Positions 8,138 through 17,676 are shown, counted from the first letter of the stretch. The stretch is DNA of 53,224 nucleotides from Acidobacteriota bacterium (GCA_003223245.1 QHYI01000156.1:1-53224); one strand, 5' to 3'. A program made the numbers and translations. Notes: a model not told the origin generated them from the sequence alone.

Positions 8138-9034
8138 CTAGGTTTCCAGCGCCTTCCGGCAGTACTCAAAGCACTTCTTAACTTCGCTGACCGTATCCAG
8201 GCCCGGTCTGCCGTATTCGTATTCGATGTTTGCCGGGATCTTCCAGCGCTCATCGCGCAACATCCGCAGCACCTCGACGATCGGGACGTCTCCTTCGCCC
8301 CAAGCTACATTCGGCCCATGATTCTTCGTTCTGTCCTTGAGGTGCAGAGTGACCATGCGCTCATGATGGCGTCGCAGAAATTCCAGGGGGTCTCCTCCGG
8401 CGGCCACGAAATGCCCTAGGTCCAAGTTCACACCGATATATTTCGATGCGCCTTTCATCGCTTGTTCAAACGTCTCCGCCGTCGAGAACTCATCGGGATC
8501 GTTGGTGTTGTCATGGCCATGGAATCCAACCATCATCTTGTATTTTTGCGCAACCTTGTCCACGCGCCCCGCCATGCTCAATTTGGCCGAGGCCGTGATG
8601 CACTTCGCGCCGAGCTCTTGCGCCATGCGAAATCCGCGGTCCAGTTCCTCGTCACTCATTTCTTTGTCCATCCTGGCGTTGAACGCATAAACTAGGACGC
8701 CGGCGCGCTCGAACTTCTGCCGTGCTTCAGCAATCGTCTTCAAGGGCACCGTGAGCCGCCACTTCCGGGAAGCCTTGGCGTCTCGAACAATCTCGGGAGG
8801 GATCAGCGTTCCCTCCCACAGCTCGCACTCTCCGAGACCCACCAAGCGATACGCGTCGATGCAGCCATCGAGCGGCAGGTCCCGGAACGAATAGCTCTGT
8901 GCCCCGATTTGCACGCCGCGGATCACGGAGTTTATGGGCATTGTGGCCGTGGCAAGCCGAGGCGTGAGGGCACTGCCTGCAACCATCGCTAGAAGCCTCC
9001 CGGCTTCACGACGCGTCAAAATCGCCATTTTCAT
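8138..9034 (-). CDS. Sugar phosphate isomerase/epimerase-like protein (xylose isomerase-type TIM barrel), exported
   Basis: The protein of 298 residues starts with MKMAILTRREAGRLLAMVAG, a twin-arginine-like leader (RREAGRLL) followed by an alanine-rich hydrophobic stretch. Export in folded form by Tat is likely. The rest has the family's barrel landmarks: an early VQIGAQSYSFRDLP strand, LGAKCITASA, MVGFHGHDNTND, VNLDLGHFVAAGG, VTLHLKDR and a final ANIEYEY strand. These carry the His, Glu and Asp residues that bind a divalent metal in AP_endonuc_2/xylose-isomerase-like barrels. Such proteins act on sugars, often next to dehydrogenases; none is adjacent here and the substrate is unknown. It lies convergent with the TnpB relic. 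Confidence 0.85.
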   Translation of the reverse strand: MKMAILTRREAGRLLAMVAGSALTPRLATATMPINSVIRGVQIGAQSYSFRDLPLDGCIDAYRLVGLGECELWEGTLIPPEIVRDAKASRKWRLTVPLKTIAEARQKFERAGVLVYAFNARMDKEMSDEELDRGFRMAQELGAKCITASAKLSMAGRVDKVAQKYKMMVGFHGHDNTNDPDEFSTAETFEQAMKGASKYIGVNLDLGHFVAAGGDPLEFLRRHHERMVTLHLKDRTKNHGPNVAWGEGDVPIVEVLRMLRDERWKIPANIEYEYGRPGLDTVSEVKKCFEYCRKALET

Positions 9035-9121
9035 CTCCTATTATGAATCGACGTCCACAGCGAACTTTCCTGGAGTCTCGGTACCATAATCTGAAACCGG
9101 GGCCCGCGCCGAGTCAGGCAG

Positions 9122-9943
9122 TCACGCCCTGGGTTGGCGCTTTTGTAACCCAGGGATATAAGAGAGTGTCAGACTGTGGGCCTTGATGGGATCCTCCTGT
9201 CCCCCATCGACCTTCTCTTCCTCACCGACATGCTTGTACGTGAAGAACGGTGGCACGAACAGGGGTACGTCCGGGACGATGTCGCCCGAAGCGACGACGC
9301 GGTAGCAGGTAGCGATCAGGTTGTTGAAAAATCGATAGAACCTCAAGAGGCCGACGCGAGGTCCAGCGAAAGTCAGAAGCTCTGGCGTTCTTCCCGGAAG
9401 AATATTTTTCGTTATATCTGGCGCCGCCAGCAGCGCCAGTGCCGCTCCCAAGCTGTGCCCGGTCACCAGCAGCCGGTCACAGCCCTGGCATGCGGTCGCC
9501 AGCTCGGCGTTCACGCTGTCACGCAGAGCCTTGTACACGGTGAAAAACCCCTGGTGCACGTCGCCGGCGCCAGCTACGAATCCATAAGGCTCATACAAAC
9601 CGTCCAGGTCGTGCTTCCAATCGATAGCCGTTTGAGTCCCGCGGAAGGAAACGAACCCGATTTTGACGGCGGGATGGGAATCCACATTGTTCCCGACGAG
9701 CCCGAAGACATTGGAGTCCTTAACCATTGTGCTCAGCATGCGTGCGTGAAGACTGCCGGAAAGAGCCCTCAGGTCGCGAAGCATTTCGGCGCGAGTTTCG
9801 ATGATGCCAGTTTGTCTGTAACCTGTGGGTAGGTGCGCCGGAACTCCCGAAGTCTGCATTACGTCGTAAGCCGATTGCGCCAACGGCAGCGCAACATCGA
9901 GGGCGAAAACGGGATCGAAGCCCGCGGGAATCCTATTCCTCAT
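9122..9943 (-). CDS. Lipase, class 3 (fungal lipase-like) alpha/beta hydrolase
   Basis: This 273-residue protein has the class 3 lipase layout. VSFRGTQTAIDWKHDLD near residues 98-113 matches the oxyanion region, TGHSLGAALA gives the nucleophile Ser at about residue 164, and FAGPRVG follows. DIVPDVP and FTYKHVG supply candidate Asp (about 221/225) and His (about 238). It hydrolyses ester bonds in lipids or related esters. No obvious signal peptide is seen, so location is uncertain. It is on the same strand as the isomerase-like gene 88 bp downstream, but there is no sign that the two form a pathway. Confidence 0.85.
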   Translation of the reverse strand: MRNRIPAGFDPVFALDVALPLAQSAYDVMQTSGVPAHLPTGYRQTGIIETRAEMLRDLRALSGSLHARMLSTMVKDSNVFGLVGNNVDSHPAVKIGFVSFRGTQTAIDWKHDLDGLYEPYGFVAGAGDVHQGFFTVYKALRDSVNAELATACQGCDRLLVTGHSLGAALALLAAPDITKNILPGRTPELLTFAGPRVGLLRFYRFFNNLIATCYRVVASGDIVPDVPLFVPPFFTYKHVGEEEKVDGGQEDPIKAHSLTLSYIPGLQKRQPRA

Positions 9944-10550
9944 TTAAGTTCACGCCTGGAGTCTATGTTCATCGATGCGCTCCTGCAAGGCCAATCGTGT
10001 TACAGCAGGTGAATTTCCTTCGAGCTGCCCACGGGGGTCCCACTCGTGTCCGCAACAGGAGCAGGATCAGGCAGTATCAGGATCAAGATCCGAAGGATCC
10101 TTCGAAAGCATGCGGGCCGGGCAGCGCAATATGCGGCAACAAGTAAGCGCCGATACTGTCGACGTCGGAGTCAACCGTCGTCCTGCCAGAGGACTTGCCG
10201 AAATGCGTTTTGTAATTTTAGGTTCCCAGGAAGGCGCTCAAGCTTTTGAGTCGCGTGTCCCGTGGGTGCAGGGAACTGACGCGTTATCCTTATATATGCA
10301 CATATATGCAGCGCCGCGAGGCAAATCACAGAAAAGGCCGTGGACGGGGGGACCACCGCCGCGCGCTCGTGTCTCGACAGGGTTTGGGCTACCACCCGGG
10401 GCCTGTCTGAAATCCGCACTATCATCGCGCTCGGCAGTTTCACGGGCCCGTGGCCGTTGCTCTTTAGCCGATACCATTTTTCCCCGACATCTTTGATCTG
10501 CTGCTACCTTTCTTTGAGAAATGAGTATCACGCACTGCAAAGTTCCTGGT
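9944..10550. other. Gene-free stretch
   Basis: No frame with a ribosome site or family resemblance was found. An AT-rich island near 10288-10309 (TATATGCACATATATGCA) stands out against the surrounding GC-rich DNA and might be promoter-like, but nothing starts close to it. Confidence 0.5.
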
Positions 10551-10958
10551 TCAACCAGGCCGCCGATCATGAGTCATTTGCCTGCCGGAACTTAGCCCAG
10601 GTTGCCGATCTCGTGGCGCTAAACTCTTTCTCCGTTCCAGTGCCACGCCGTGGGCAACGATTTCAGAACTGTGCGGATTGGTCACCAGCGAAGACCACGC
10701 TTCGGCATATAGAAACACTAAGGCTCGGACTGGGCCTCCAGTCGCAAACAGCAGTGTTGCGTTGTACATCCTCTCCAGCAGCGACTTCTGAGAGGGCGTC
10801 AACTTTTCCCACGCCGGCGGCATCGGTTCACCAGCCTTCTGATTCTCGGCCGAAGATCAGGGCGCGGTTTGCGAGAACGCCAACGGACACGCCGGAAAGG
10901 TAGCGACTGCCACGCAGCAGCACGCCACGACGCGGCCAAGCTTCGTTTTTCCGTTCAC
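10551..10958 (-). pseudogene. Exported protein gene interrupted by one in-frame TGA
   Basis: A GTG at 10958 stands seven bases after a perfect AGGAGG and opens a 33-codon signal-peptide-like sequence (VNGKTKLGRVVACCCVAVAT, then PACPLAFSQTAP). The next codon is TGA (10859-10857). The same frame then continues without a break through SSAENQKAGEPMPPAWEKL and SQKSLLERMYNATLLFATGG to a stop at 10551. A single change from a Gly or Arg codon to TGA would explain it. The mature part is not a family I recognise. It is called a pseudogene because the stop directly follows the leader; selenocysteine use is possible in principle but unsupported. Confidence 0.6.
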
Positions 10959-11177
10959 CTGTTTCCTCCTGTCATTGTCTGGCTATTGAACATCAATTCG
11001 TACCTTCCGATGACGCTATAGTTGAGGGGCCATGAGGGCGCGCCCCGCGCCGCCCAGGTGGTGTAGCCGAATTTCCGCAAATGTGGAAATCGGAGTGCCC
11101 GTCTCATGTTCCTCTCTGGTTGGGAGGAGCGGTACACTTTTTCCAAGGCGGGCCGCATCATAGGAACGGTACGATCG

Positions 11178-12287
11178 ATGAGTAACGTAGTCGCAAAGCA
11201 CGATGCTCTCCTGCGCGAGCATAAGTTTGTTTTGGTGCGCGAGGACAAGCACAAGGTCTATCGAAATCCCGAAGGCAAAATCTATGTTACCGCCGCGACT
11301 CCATCCGACCGGCGGGCCGCGTTCAACATGATCAAAGCACTGAAGCGTTGCATCGCGGAGCCCGCGAAGCCGATGGTAATTGCTATCAGCGACTTCGAAA
11401 GGGAGCAAGCGGCGCAGCTAATCCAAGGTCACCAGAAGCAGCAACCCGCCCCGCGCGGGATGGGCCGTGGCAAACAGAGGCACAGCCGTGGCACCGGATT
11501 CATTTACGACGGGCCAAGGATTATGACGCCTGAGGAGCAGGTTATCCACGAAGCCCAGCGTCAACAAGCCCGGGAAAATGCTCGGCGTCGTGCAGAAGAG
11601 AAACTCCAGCGAAGTAGAGAGAAGAGAGCAGCGGCAGAAGCGGCGGCAAGAGAGTTCGAGGAAGCATACAGACCGTTTCTCAACGTGATTCGTCGTATCG
11701 TAGATAAACTTGAAGCACGTTTCATCGCGATGTGCCAGTCCTGCATTCGGCATCGCGCATGGTCGCCAGACCTGACGTTCTACGAATTCCCCGTCAAGGG
11801 TTCTGCTGAGGAAGAGGCCGAACGGTGGTCACACGAGCTGCTCACAGGCGGCGAAGAAGGAGCCCAAGAGCTGGGCGTAGAAACAATGGCTTACATGGAA
11901 TGCTTGATTGAAATCCTTGCTGCCGATTGTTCGAGGCATCTGGCTCGTTCCGAACAACGGGTCACCCAAGTCATGAAGTTTGTTGAGCGTCAGATGGCGA
12001 AATCGAACAGCATATGGGACTTGCAAGACGCTCTCAGCGACGAGATAGAACGACTGGACGACGCGTTGAGAGCCTGGGATAACGCACGGTTGTACGGTGA
12101 TTTAGAATTCGAACTTGACGACTGGCTTGAAGGGCTGGGAGTCGACATTTACGACGACTCGCTGATGGATGTCATCGTCCACAAAAACGAAGTGCGCGTT
12201 GTATGCGACCTGGGCGACGGACAGCCACCCCAGCACGAGCGGTACGGGTTCGACATTGCCGATGCAGAACATCAGCCGGGAGATTGA
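11178..12287 (+). CDS. HicA-like domain fused to a coiled-coil/helical protein, function unknown
   Basis: The start ATG 11178 (MSNVVAKHDALL) was preferred over 11106 because the domain begins there; AGGAA lies about 11 bases upstream. Residues 1-65 resemble a HicA/YcfA-type double-stranded-RNA-binding fold: LLREHKFVLVREDKHKVYRN, PEGKIYVT, then a helix. One histidine (in DKHKVYR) is at the place of the toxin's catalytic His, but the usual GSH motif is not conserved. A basic linker with RGMGRGKQRHSRG follows, then a long Arg/Glu/Ala-rich coiled coil (about residues 120-190) and a helical C-terminal half with many acidic residues. No antitoxin HicB is adjacent. The domain match is tentative and no function is claimed. 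Confidence 0.6.
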   Translation: MSNVVAKHDALLREHKFVLVREDKHKVYRNPEGKIYVTAATPSDRRAAFNMIKALKRCIAEPAKPMVIAISDFEREQAAQLIQGHQKQQPAPRGMGRGKQRHSRGTGFIYDGPRIMTPEEQVIHEAQRQQARENARRRAEEKLQRSREKRAAAEAAAREFEEAYRPFLNVIRRIVDKLEARFIAMCQSCIRHRAWSPDLTFYEFPVKGSAEEEAERWSHELLTGGEEGAQELGVETMAYMECLIEILAADCSRHLARSEQRVTQVMKFVERQMAKSNSIWDLQDALSDEIERLDDALRAWDNARLYGDLEFELDDWLEGLGVDIYDDSLMDVIVHKNEVRVVCDLGDGQPPQHERYGFDIADAEHQPGD

Positions 12288-12670
12288 TTGCGACCTTGGT
12301 CGCGAAGAACAACGTTCTGCATCTGGGCTTTAATTCCACCCGAACGAAAGCCGTATGGTGCGTCCGAGAAGGCAATCTGCAGGGTCTTGTGAAAAGGTGT
12401 CTGCTTCACAAGATTCGCAACAAGCAATTGAGACGCACCAAGTAGGACAATCACGTGGTGTTACAAACAAATCGCGGACTACGCCGGAAAACATCGTCGG
12501 TCGATTGTACGGAAAAAAACTGAAGAACTTGAGAAAGGGAAAGATTCGCCGCTACGTCGAACAGTCGCCGTGGTCTTTCGGGTCTGTTGATAGCCCCTTT
12601 TCTCGGAACCGATGTGCGGCAATGCAACGAGGCAAACAGAATCCCGGCGCATGCCCTGGGCGTATCATTC
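12288..12670. other. Gene-free stretch between convergent genes
   Basis: It lies between the HicA-like gene (plus) and the VWA gene (minus). Open frames here overlap one another and have no ribosome site or protein-family features. No convincing hairpin terminator was seen. Confidence 0.45.
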
Positions 12671-13741
12671 CTATTTCGTACCCGGTCCTGGCAACGACGA
12701 CGCCGAGGCGCTCTCCGAAGAGAATCTGGACGGCTGCGGACGATACCCGTCGCGCGTGCGTACATGGTACTTCTGGAACTGCTGGCCCACCAGTTTCACT
12801 TTGATGGTGCGCCAGCCGCGGTTGGGATTGGGTCGCGGGTAGTAGCTCAGAGAATAAAGATGTTCCAGGTCGTCCCGGATCGAGGCAAAGGCCTGTTTTT
12901 CATCTTTCCAAGTCCTAGCAAAATAGGCTTTGCCGCCGGTGGCCGCGGTCATGCGCTCAAAGACTGCAGTGGAGATCGGTTCGAGCTGGGCTTCCGCGGT
13001 GCTTACCATGTAGATGGCTGTTCCCGTCGACTCGGCCAACTCGGCCACGTCCTCGGGCGGCACCACGCTGGCGTTGTCGGGGCCGTTCGAGAAGACCACC
13101 ACGACTTTTCTTCCCGGGTATTGGGCCGCATCCTTTACCGCCAACAACAGGCAATTGTAGAGTGCGGCATCGTCGCCGGCCACCGTTGCACGTACACCGC
13201 GCAAAACCCGCGAACGGTCGGAGGTAAGTGGAGCGACCCGGGAAAGGTCGCGGCTGTAGGAATAGAAGGCCACCTTGTCCGCGTTTTCGAGCGAACGAAT
13301 GAAGTCGGCGATGGCATCCTGCGCGAAAACAAAGCCACGGTACATGTAGTTGCTGGTGTCAAAGAGGACCAGGACATTAGCGCCGGCAACCAGCATGCTC
13401 AAGTCTGCCGCGGACAAGCGTTGATCCTGCCGGTCGGCGGATGCGGCCAGCGGCTGATTGTCTGGCGGCGTGGTGTCGGCGACTCTCTGCGCAGGTGCGC
13501 TCCCTTCCTCAAACGTGGCGATTTTCTGCGGAATCCTGTCCTCGGTGATAGCGAAGTCGGAAGGATGAAGGCCGACAACGTAATTGCCCTTGCTGTCCGT
13601 CACCGCTACATTCAACTGCACCATGTCGACAACGATGCGAATGTGCCGCTCGGGGATCTGCTGAGCCACCGTTCTCGTTCCAGAGAAGAAAAAGAGACCA
13701 AGGGAAAAGTAGCAATATAGAAAAGCTCTTGTTGTTGACAT
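12671..13741 (-). CDS. Exported VWA-domain protein of the acidobacterial type
   Basis: An N-terminal membrane/signal segment (AFLYCYFSLGLFFFSG) precedes a beta-rich stretch typical of the acidobacterial VWFA-related family (VVDMVQLNVAVTDSKGNYVV, GLHPSDFAITEDRIPQKIAT). The von Willebrand A domain follows: VLVLFDTSNYMYRG gives a MIDAS-like DTSNY at residues 128-132, with Tyr where the last Ser of DxSxS is expected. KVVVVFSNGPDNAS and GTAIYMVST follow. The C-terminus (LYSLSYYPRPNPNRGWRTIK, VKL) is the standard family ending. VWA domains bind protein partners, usually through a metal ion. The gene is 89 bp downstream of a large exported protein on the same strand and is probably cotranscribed. 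Confidence 0.88.
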   Translation of the reverse strand: MSTTRAFLYCYFSLGLFFFSGTRTVAQQIPERHIRIVVDMVQLNVAVTDSKGNYVVGLHPSDFAITEDRIPQKIATFEEGSAPAQRVADTTPPDNQPLAASADRQDQRLSAADLSMLVAGANVLVLFDTSNYMYRGFVFAQDAIADFIRSLENADKVAFYSYSRDLSRVAPLTSDRSRVLRGVRATVAGDDAALYNCLLLAVKDAAQYPGRKVVVVFSNGPDNASVVPPEDVAELAESTGTAIYMVSTAEAQLEPISTAVFERMTAATGGKAYFARTWKDEKQAFASIRDDLEHLYSLSYYPRPNPNRGWRTIKVKLVGQQFQKYHVRTRDGYRPQPSRFSSESASASSLPGPGTK

Positions 13742-13830
13742 AATGCTTCCTCGCCTGCCCCTCCGGCAGATCTTTTATCGGACCGGGCAGTCCAATTTCT
13801 GATTTGGGCCGTTTCCAACTCTTAAGCGGC

Positions 13831-16800
13831 CTATGGCTGGGAAGTAGCCTCCTTCGTTGGCAGCAAGGCAATCTTGCCCTGCCGGAACTCTTCGCCTGTT
13901 TCGCGCATGGCTCGCAGGATGGCTGGCCAGTCTTCGAGGTCGGTGGCGAAAATCTTTTCCACCATTCGACGCGTCAACTCCGGGACCAGCCAGTTTAGGG
14001 TCACCGGTGCGTAGTCCAATTCGTCCGCCAACCGTGCCCAGTACAGATTGTTTGAATCCCAGGACTCCGCCATCAAGCGGCTGCCGTTGCCCGCTAATGC
14101 CGGAAATGGCTTCACATTCAACAATTCACGGGCGTAACTCTGCGCCAACACGGCATGGGGCACGCCAAAGTCTCGCGACAACCGTTCCCAGCTCACCTCG
14201 GCGGGATACAAGCGAGAAAGACTCTCCAACTCTTTCCCAGCCGGCCCCCAGGAAGCGGCATCGGAAGGAAATCTTTGCCGAAACTCCGCTGCCAGGTAAA
14301 AGGTGTCTGCCGGCACTAGTTGAGCGAAGACCTCATCGAGCTGCCGTTGGCGTAGCGCCTGCTCCACGCGACTCAAGTTTTGCGGCATCATGCGGTCAGA
14401 AAGAATCGGCATCACCTTGTCGTACAGCTCTTGGTTGTCCGCCGAGGCCGCCAAAAGCTCCTCTCCCGCCCGCTGATAAAGCGCCACGGCATGGAGCTCA
14501 TTCCGGCTTACGTCCCACCAGCGCGGCACGGTTGCGTCGGTCAAAAGCGTTGGCACCAACTGCTTCCAAATCAAGGCTTGCACGCTTTGCGGAGCGAGAA
14601 AATCCTCCTCCACCTCGGATAGGACATAGGCGAGGTCAGCGAGCGAGCCGACCAAGTGAGCTCCTCCACCAGCCGGATAGCCTGCGCCGAACACCTGAGG
14701 GGCTTGCCAGAGCCGCTCGATGCCCATGACGCTTTCTCCCGAGAAGTCATGCGAGCGAACGAAAAGCGGGTTGTGGTGTAGAGCCTGGGCCCCGGGTGGC
14801 TCGTAATACGCATAGTTCAAACCCACCAGCGTGTCCCTCAGGAAGGGAGCGACTTGCCCGCGAGCCGCCTCCAATTCCGCACGGGAGCGGGGCGACTTGA
14901 TCAGTTTTGCCAGATCGGTCCGCATCTGCAGTTCCGTGTGACGATTGTTGTAAGTTCCTTCAGCCCAGCGGGTCCTCTCGCTGCCGGTAAAGATCGGGCG
15001 AGGCATCTCGAACTCGCGAAGTTCTCCAGCTGCGGCAGCCAGCGAAGCGCTTACGTCGATCCCGCGCGTCATTTCCTGCAAACCTTCTCCGAGCGCCAAC
15101 AGTGTATCGAGAGAAACAAGGCGCTGACCGTCCAGTACCGAGCGAATTTTGCTGGCCACTTCCTGGTGCATCCGCTGGCCTTCCAAACTGGTTTGGTGAG
15201 GGCCGGCGAGCAAATCGATGATGGCATCCTGAGAGGCGTTGGATTTGCCAGTCGCAAAGCGCAGGAGTTGCCCGAGCGAATTGCGTCCCGCGTCAAAGAG
15301 CTGAGCGGCTGAAGAGATCTTCGCGAAAGGCTCGATCACTTCCCGCCAGGAATTGTCGAGGTCGGTGTTGGCAATCTGTCCCTGGCGCGCCAAGATTTGC
15401 CAAAGCCCCACGTTGGCCTGGAACATTCCCATGGCATTGCCGCGCAGCGTGTGGTTCGGAATTTTGCCAAGCGACTCGGCCAGGCCAAGAAAGCGAGCAA
15501 TCGATGCGTCGGTCAAATCCGGAAACTCGGAAAAGATCAAATATTGGTCGCTGAACTCGGAGAACTTGTCAGCCAGTAAAAGCACCGTTTGCGGGCTCAA
15601 TCGCTCTCCCGGAGATCGCCTGCTGTCCAACTCACAAAGGAATACGTAGGCTTGCAATGGTCCGAGCTCTGTTTCCACTCTAGATAATGCAAACATCGCT
15701 TCCACGAGCTGATCGGGATGCTGCCAGCCGCTCGAGCGCTTGCCCCAGCCGCGCACAACTTTCCCGTCGGCTCTCTGCTGCAAGATCTCTCCCCAGGTTT
15801 GCAGATTCCCTGGGACATGGGGTTCGCCGGTCGGGTCCCACGATAGCCGCGTCACCAGAAGCAAGAGCGCCGGCGCCTGCCGAAACACGAGCCGCGATGC
15901 CGCGTCGCCGGAGACACCCGGTGATCGGAAGCCCTCGTAGAAGCGCTTCAGCCGATGCGCCTCGCTGAAGTGTTCCTGTTGCGTTTGATTGGCGTGTGAC
16001 AAGGCATCGAAGTAGGCGGCCAGCCAACCGTGGTCTTTCTTCAGCAGTTCGAGAACAAATTCTGCTGGCGAGTCGGGGCTCGCTCCCACCAAATCCTTCC
16101 AATCCGATTCTGCACGCTTTCCCCCTGGGACAATTACACGCCCGGACTGAACGCAGATCTGACCTCCATACATGTCGAGGACGGCTGCGAAGGGAAGCAG
16201 CTTCCGCAATCCCAGGTTTCGTGCCAATTCCGCGCGGGATCCGGGATCCATGCGAGACAGCGCCCAGTAAAGACGTGCCAAGTTGGGGTTACGCAAAATC
16301 GTGTCCAGGAAGTCCTGGGCATGTGCGCCGCTCTTTTTATTCTCTGTTGTCCAATCGCGTTGGTTGAACAGCACGGGTACCGGAGACGCCGCAAACGAAT
16401 AGGTGAACGGGCCGCCTCGCTGGAGCGCCTCTTCAAGCTCCGACAAAGGGAAGCCCGAATCGATGGTAGAAAACGCCCTCTGCGGGTCAGCGGTCACCAA
16501 AGAGGTGCTGCTTTGACCACAGTTTTGCCGCACTCGGTAACCCAGGATCCGAAGCAGCGGCTTGACGTCATCGCAGTTGGAGATGCGAATCATTCCGCCA
16601 TCGCCCGCCAGAGTCGCCAGCTCTTCCGCCTGACGCACATACCGGCTGAGAAGAATGAGAAACTCCGTCGGTCTGCCGCTCTGGTAACCGTGCAGCACGA
16701 CGTTGCGAGCGAGCAACGGCAGCACTTCATCCGGCGAGACCTGCTGGCTGATGCCAGCCATGCGCAGAAATGATCTGAGCGGGCCAGGGATCAGGACCTC

Positions 16801-16962
16801 GTCCTCGGATGGCGAACTACGGTCTCCGGAGAATTCTGTGCCACTATCCCCGGATTGAAAATGGGCGGGCGCAGGCGCGGCCCACGTATGGGCACGGGTA
16901 TAGGAACCCAGGCATAAAGAAATCCCCGAAAGAAAAATGAGCAGGCAGAAACGAGGTTTCAT
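13831..16962 (-). CDS. Large exported protein of unknown function, 1043 residues
   Basis: The ATG at 16962 opens a clean signal peptide (MKPRFCLLIFLSGISLCLGS), so the product is exported; no later membrane helix is obvious. The long mature region is helix-rich with many Leu/Ala/Glu/Arg and no repeat or catalytic motif that I recognise. Notable pieces are LLARNVVLHGYQSGRPTEFL, a two-Cys segment (residues about 128-148: SNCDD and RQNCGQ), and DTFYLAAEFRQRFP near the C-terminus. I cannot assign a family. Context is the best hint: it precedes the VWA protein gene by 89 bp on the same strand, suggesting the two act together at the cell envelope. The frame is intact along its whole length. Confidence 0.75.
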   Translation of the reverse strand: MKPRFCLLIFLSGISLCLGSYTRAHTWAAPAPAHFQSGDSGTEFSGDRSSPSEDEVLIPGPLRSFLRMAGISQQVSPDEVLPLLARNVVLHGYQSGRPTEFLILLSRYVRQAEELATLAGDGGMIRISNCDDVKPLLRILGYRVRQNCGQSSTSLVTADPQRAFSTIDSGFPLSELEEALQRGGPFTYSFAASPVPVLFNQRDWTTENKKSGAHAQDFLDTILRNPNLARLYWALSRMDPGSRAELARNLGLRKLLPFAAVLDMYGGQICVQSGRVIVPGGKRAESDWKDLVGASPDSPAEFVLELLKKDHGWLAAYFDALSHANQTQQEHFSEAHRLKRFYEGFRSPGVSGDAASRLVFRQAPALLLLVTRLSWDPTGEPHVPGNLQTWGEILQQRADGKVVRGWGKRSSGWQHPDQLVEAMFALSRVETELGPLQAYVFLCELDSRRSPGERLSPQTVLLLADKFSEFSDQYLIFSEFPDLTDASIARFLGLAESLGKIPNHTLRGNAMGMFQANVGLWQILARQGQIANTDLDNSWREVIEPFAKISSAAQLFDAGRNSLGQLLRFATGKSNASQDAIIDLLAGPHQTSLEGQRMHQEVASKIRSVLDGQRLVSLDTLLALGEGLQEMTRGIDVSASLAAAAGELREFEMPRPIFTGSERTRWAEGTYNNRHTELQMRTDLAKLIKSPRSRAELEAARGQVAPFLRDTLVGLNYAYYEPPGAQALHHNPLFVRSHDFSGESVMGIERLWQAPQVFGAGYPAGGGAHLVGSLADLAYVLSEVEEDFLAPQSVQALIWKQLVPTLLTDATVPRWWDVSRNELHAVALYQRAGEELLAASADNQELYDKVMPILSDRMMPQNLSRVEQALRQRQLDEVFAQLVPADTFYLAAEFRQRFPSDAASWGPAGKELESLSRLYPAEVSWERLSRDFGVPHAVLAQSYARELLNVKPFPALAGNGSRLMAESWDSNNLYWARLADELDYAPVTLNWLVPELTRRMVEKIFATDLEDWPAILRAMRETGEEFRQGKIALLPTKEATSQP

Positions 16963-17415
16963 GATCGGAGCCCCACCGAATGTTCGCGAAATGCCGTCAC
17001 CTTAGGCCGGGCGGCATTGGGGAAAGGAATATCTGTCGCTTCAGGTTGAACGTTTTCCTAGACCCGCGTCTCGAGACAAGCGAATCGGTGGTCGTGCACG
17101 CTCGAATCGGTGTCGGATCCTGTGCTTTTAATCTGCCGACCGTACTAGCACGGCCAAAGATAAATCATCCCTCGCGCTAATCCAAGTCTTTTTGTAAGCT
17201 TCGGCAAGACCGAAATGCCCACGGCGCCGTACGGGTATTTACCGGATTGACAAGGAAGTATTTCGGGAGAACGTTCGAGCGCGCGTCGGAAGGTTCGACA
17301 AGGTCCTGCGTCGGGCTATTCCGTGATGGTTTAGTGTCACTTCTTAAGGAGCGTAAAGCCGCCTCGCCGCGTCTCGGTCACGTCTGATTCGCTCCTTTCA
17401 CAATAGAAAAAAATC

Positions 17416-17441
17416 GGGGAGAAAGCCTGAGCCTTCTCTCC
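17416..17441. terminator. Hairpin terminator, possibly bidirectional
   Basis: GGGGAGAA (17416-17423) pairs with TTCTCTCC (17434-17441), one G-T pair included, around a 10-nt loop. It is preceded by a run of A and followed by CGCTTTTATTT, so T-rich tails exist on both strands. Confidence 0.55.
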
Positions 17442-17640
17442 GCTTTTATTTCTACTTGAATTCATTGGGGATACCGACCGCTAGCCACGCCTGCGGTTTT
17501 CCGTGATAGAAGGGAGGGGAAAAAATTTACCGACCTCCCTTTGGGAGGCGCCTACAAGGTTCTTTGCAGCTCCGGCTCGATAGGGACTTCCCCGATGGCG
17601 CGCTACCGTCGTTCTCCTGTTTCGTCAACGCGTGCCAGAA

Positions 17641-17668
17641 CGAATCGTAATTTGCGAATCGTAATTTG
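17641..17668. repeat. 14-bp tandem duplication
   Basis: CGAATCGTAATTTG occurs twice in a row, with the last base of the second copy intact, just downstream of the GH79-like stop codon. It may be a replication slip. Confidence 0.8.
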
Positions 17669-17676
17669 AAATGTCC

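Larger units (their letters stand above)
16963..17676. other. Intergenic region of about 700 bp with a hairpin and a short repeat
   Basis: No gene is visible. It contains the terminator-like hairpin at 17416-17441, a second short hairpin (CCTCCC-TTT-GGGAGG) near 17540-17555, and a 14-bp tandem duplication at 17641-17668. It separates the 1043-residue gene from the downstream end of the GH79-like gene, both on the minus strand. Confidence 0.5.

Noticed and set aside
10288-10309. AT-rich near-palindrome TATATGCACATATATGCA
   Set aside because: It is striking locally, but no gene starts nearby and no second copy was found, so no function is claimed.
12355-12804. Plus-strand frame of 149 codons
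   Set aside because: It overlaps the end of the VWA gene, lacks a ribosome site and has low-complexity basic composition.
12587-13720. Long open frame of 377 codons on the plus strand
   Set aside because: It is the antisense shadow of the VWA gene; it has no ribosome site or family features, and the minus-strand protein is clearly conserved.
13857-16773. Several plus-strand frames opposite the 1043-residue gene
   Set aside because: They are antisense shadows with no ribosome sites. The minus-strand frame has a signal peptide and is continuous.
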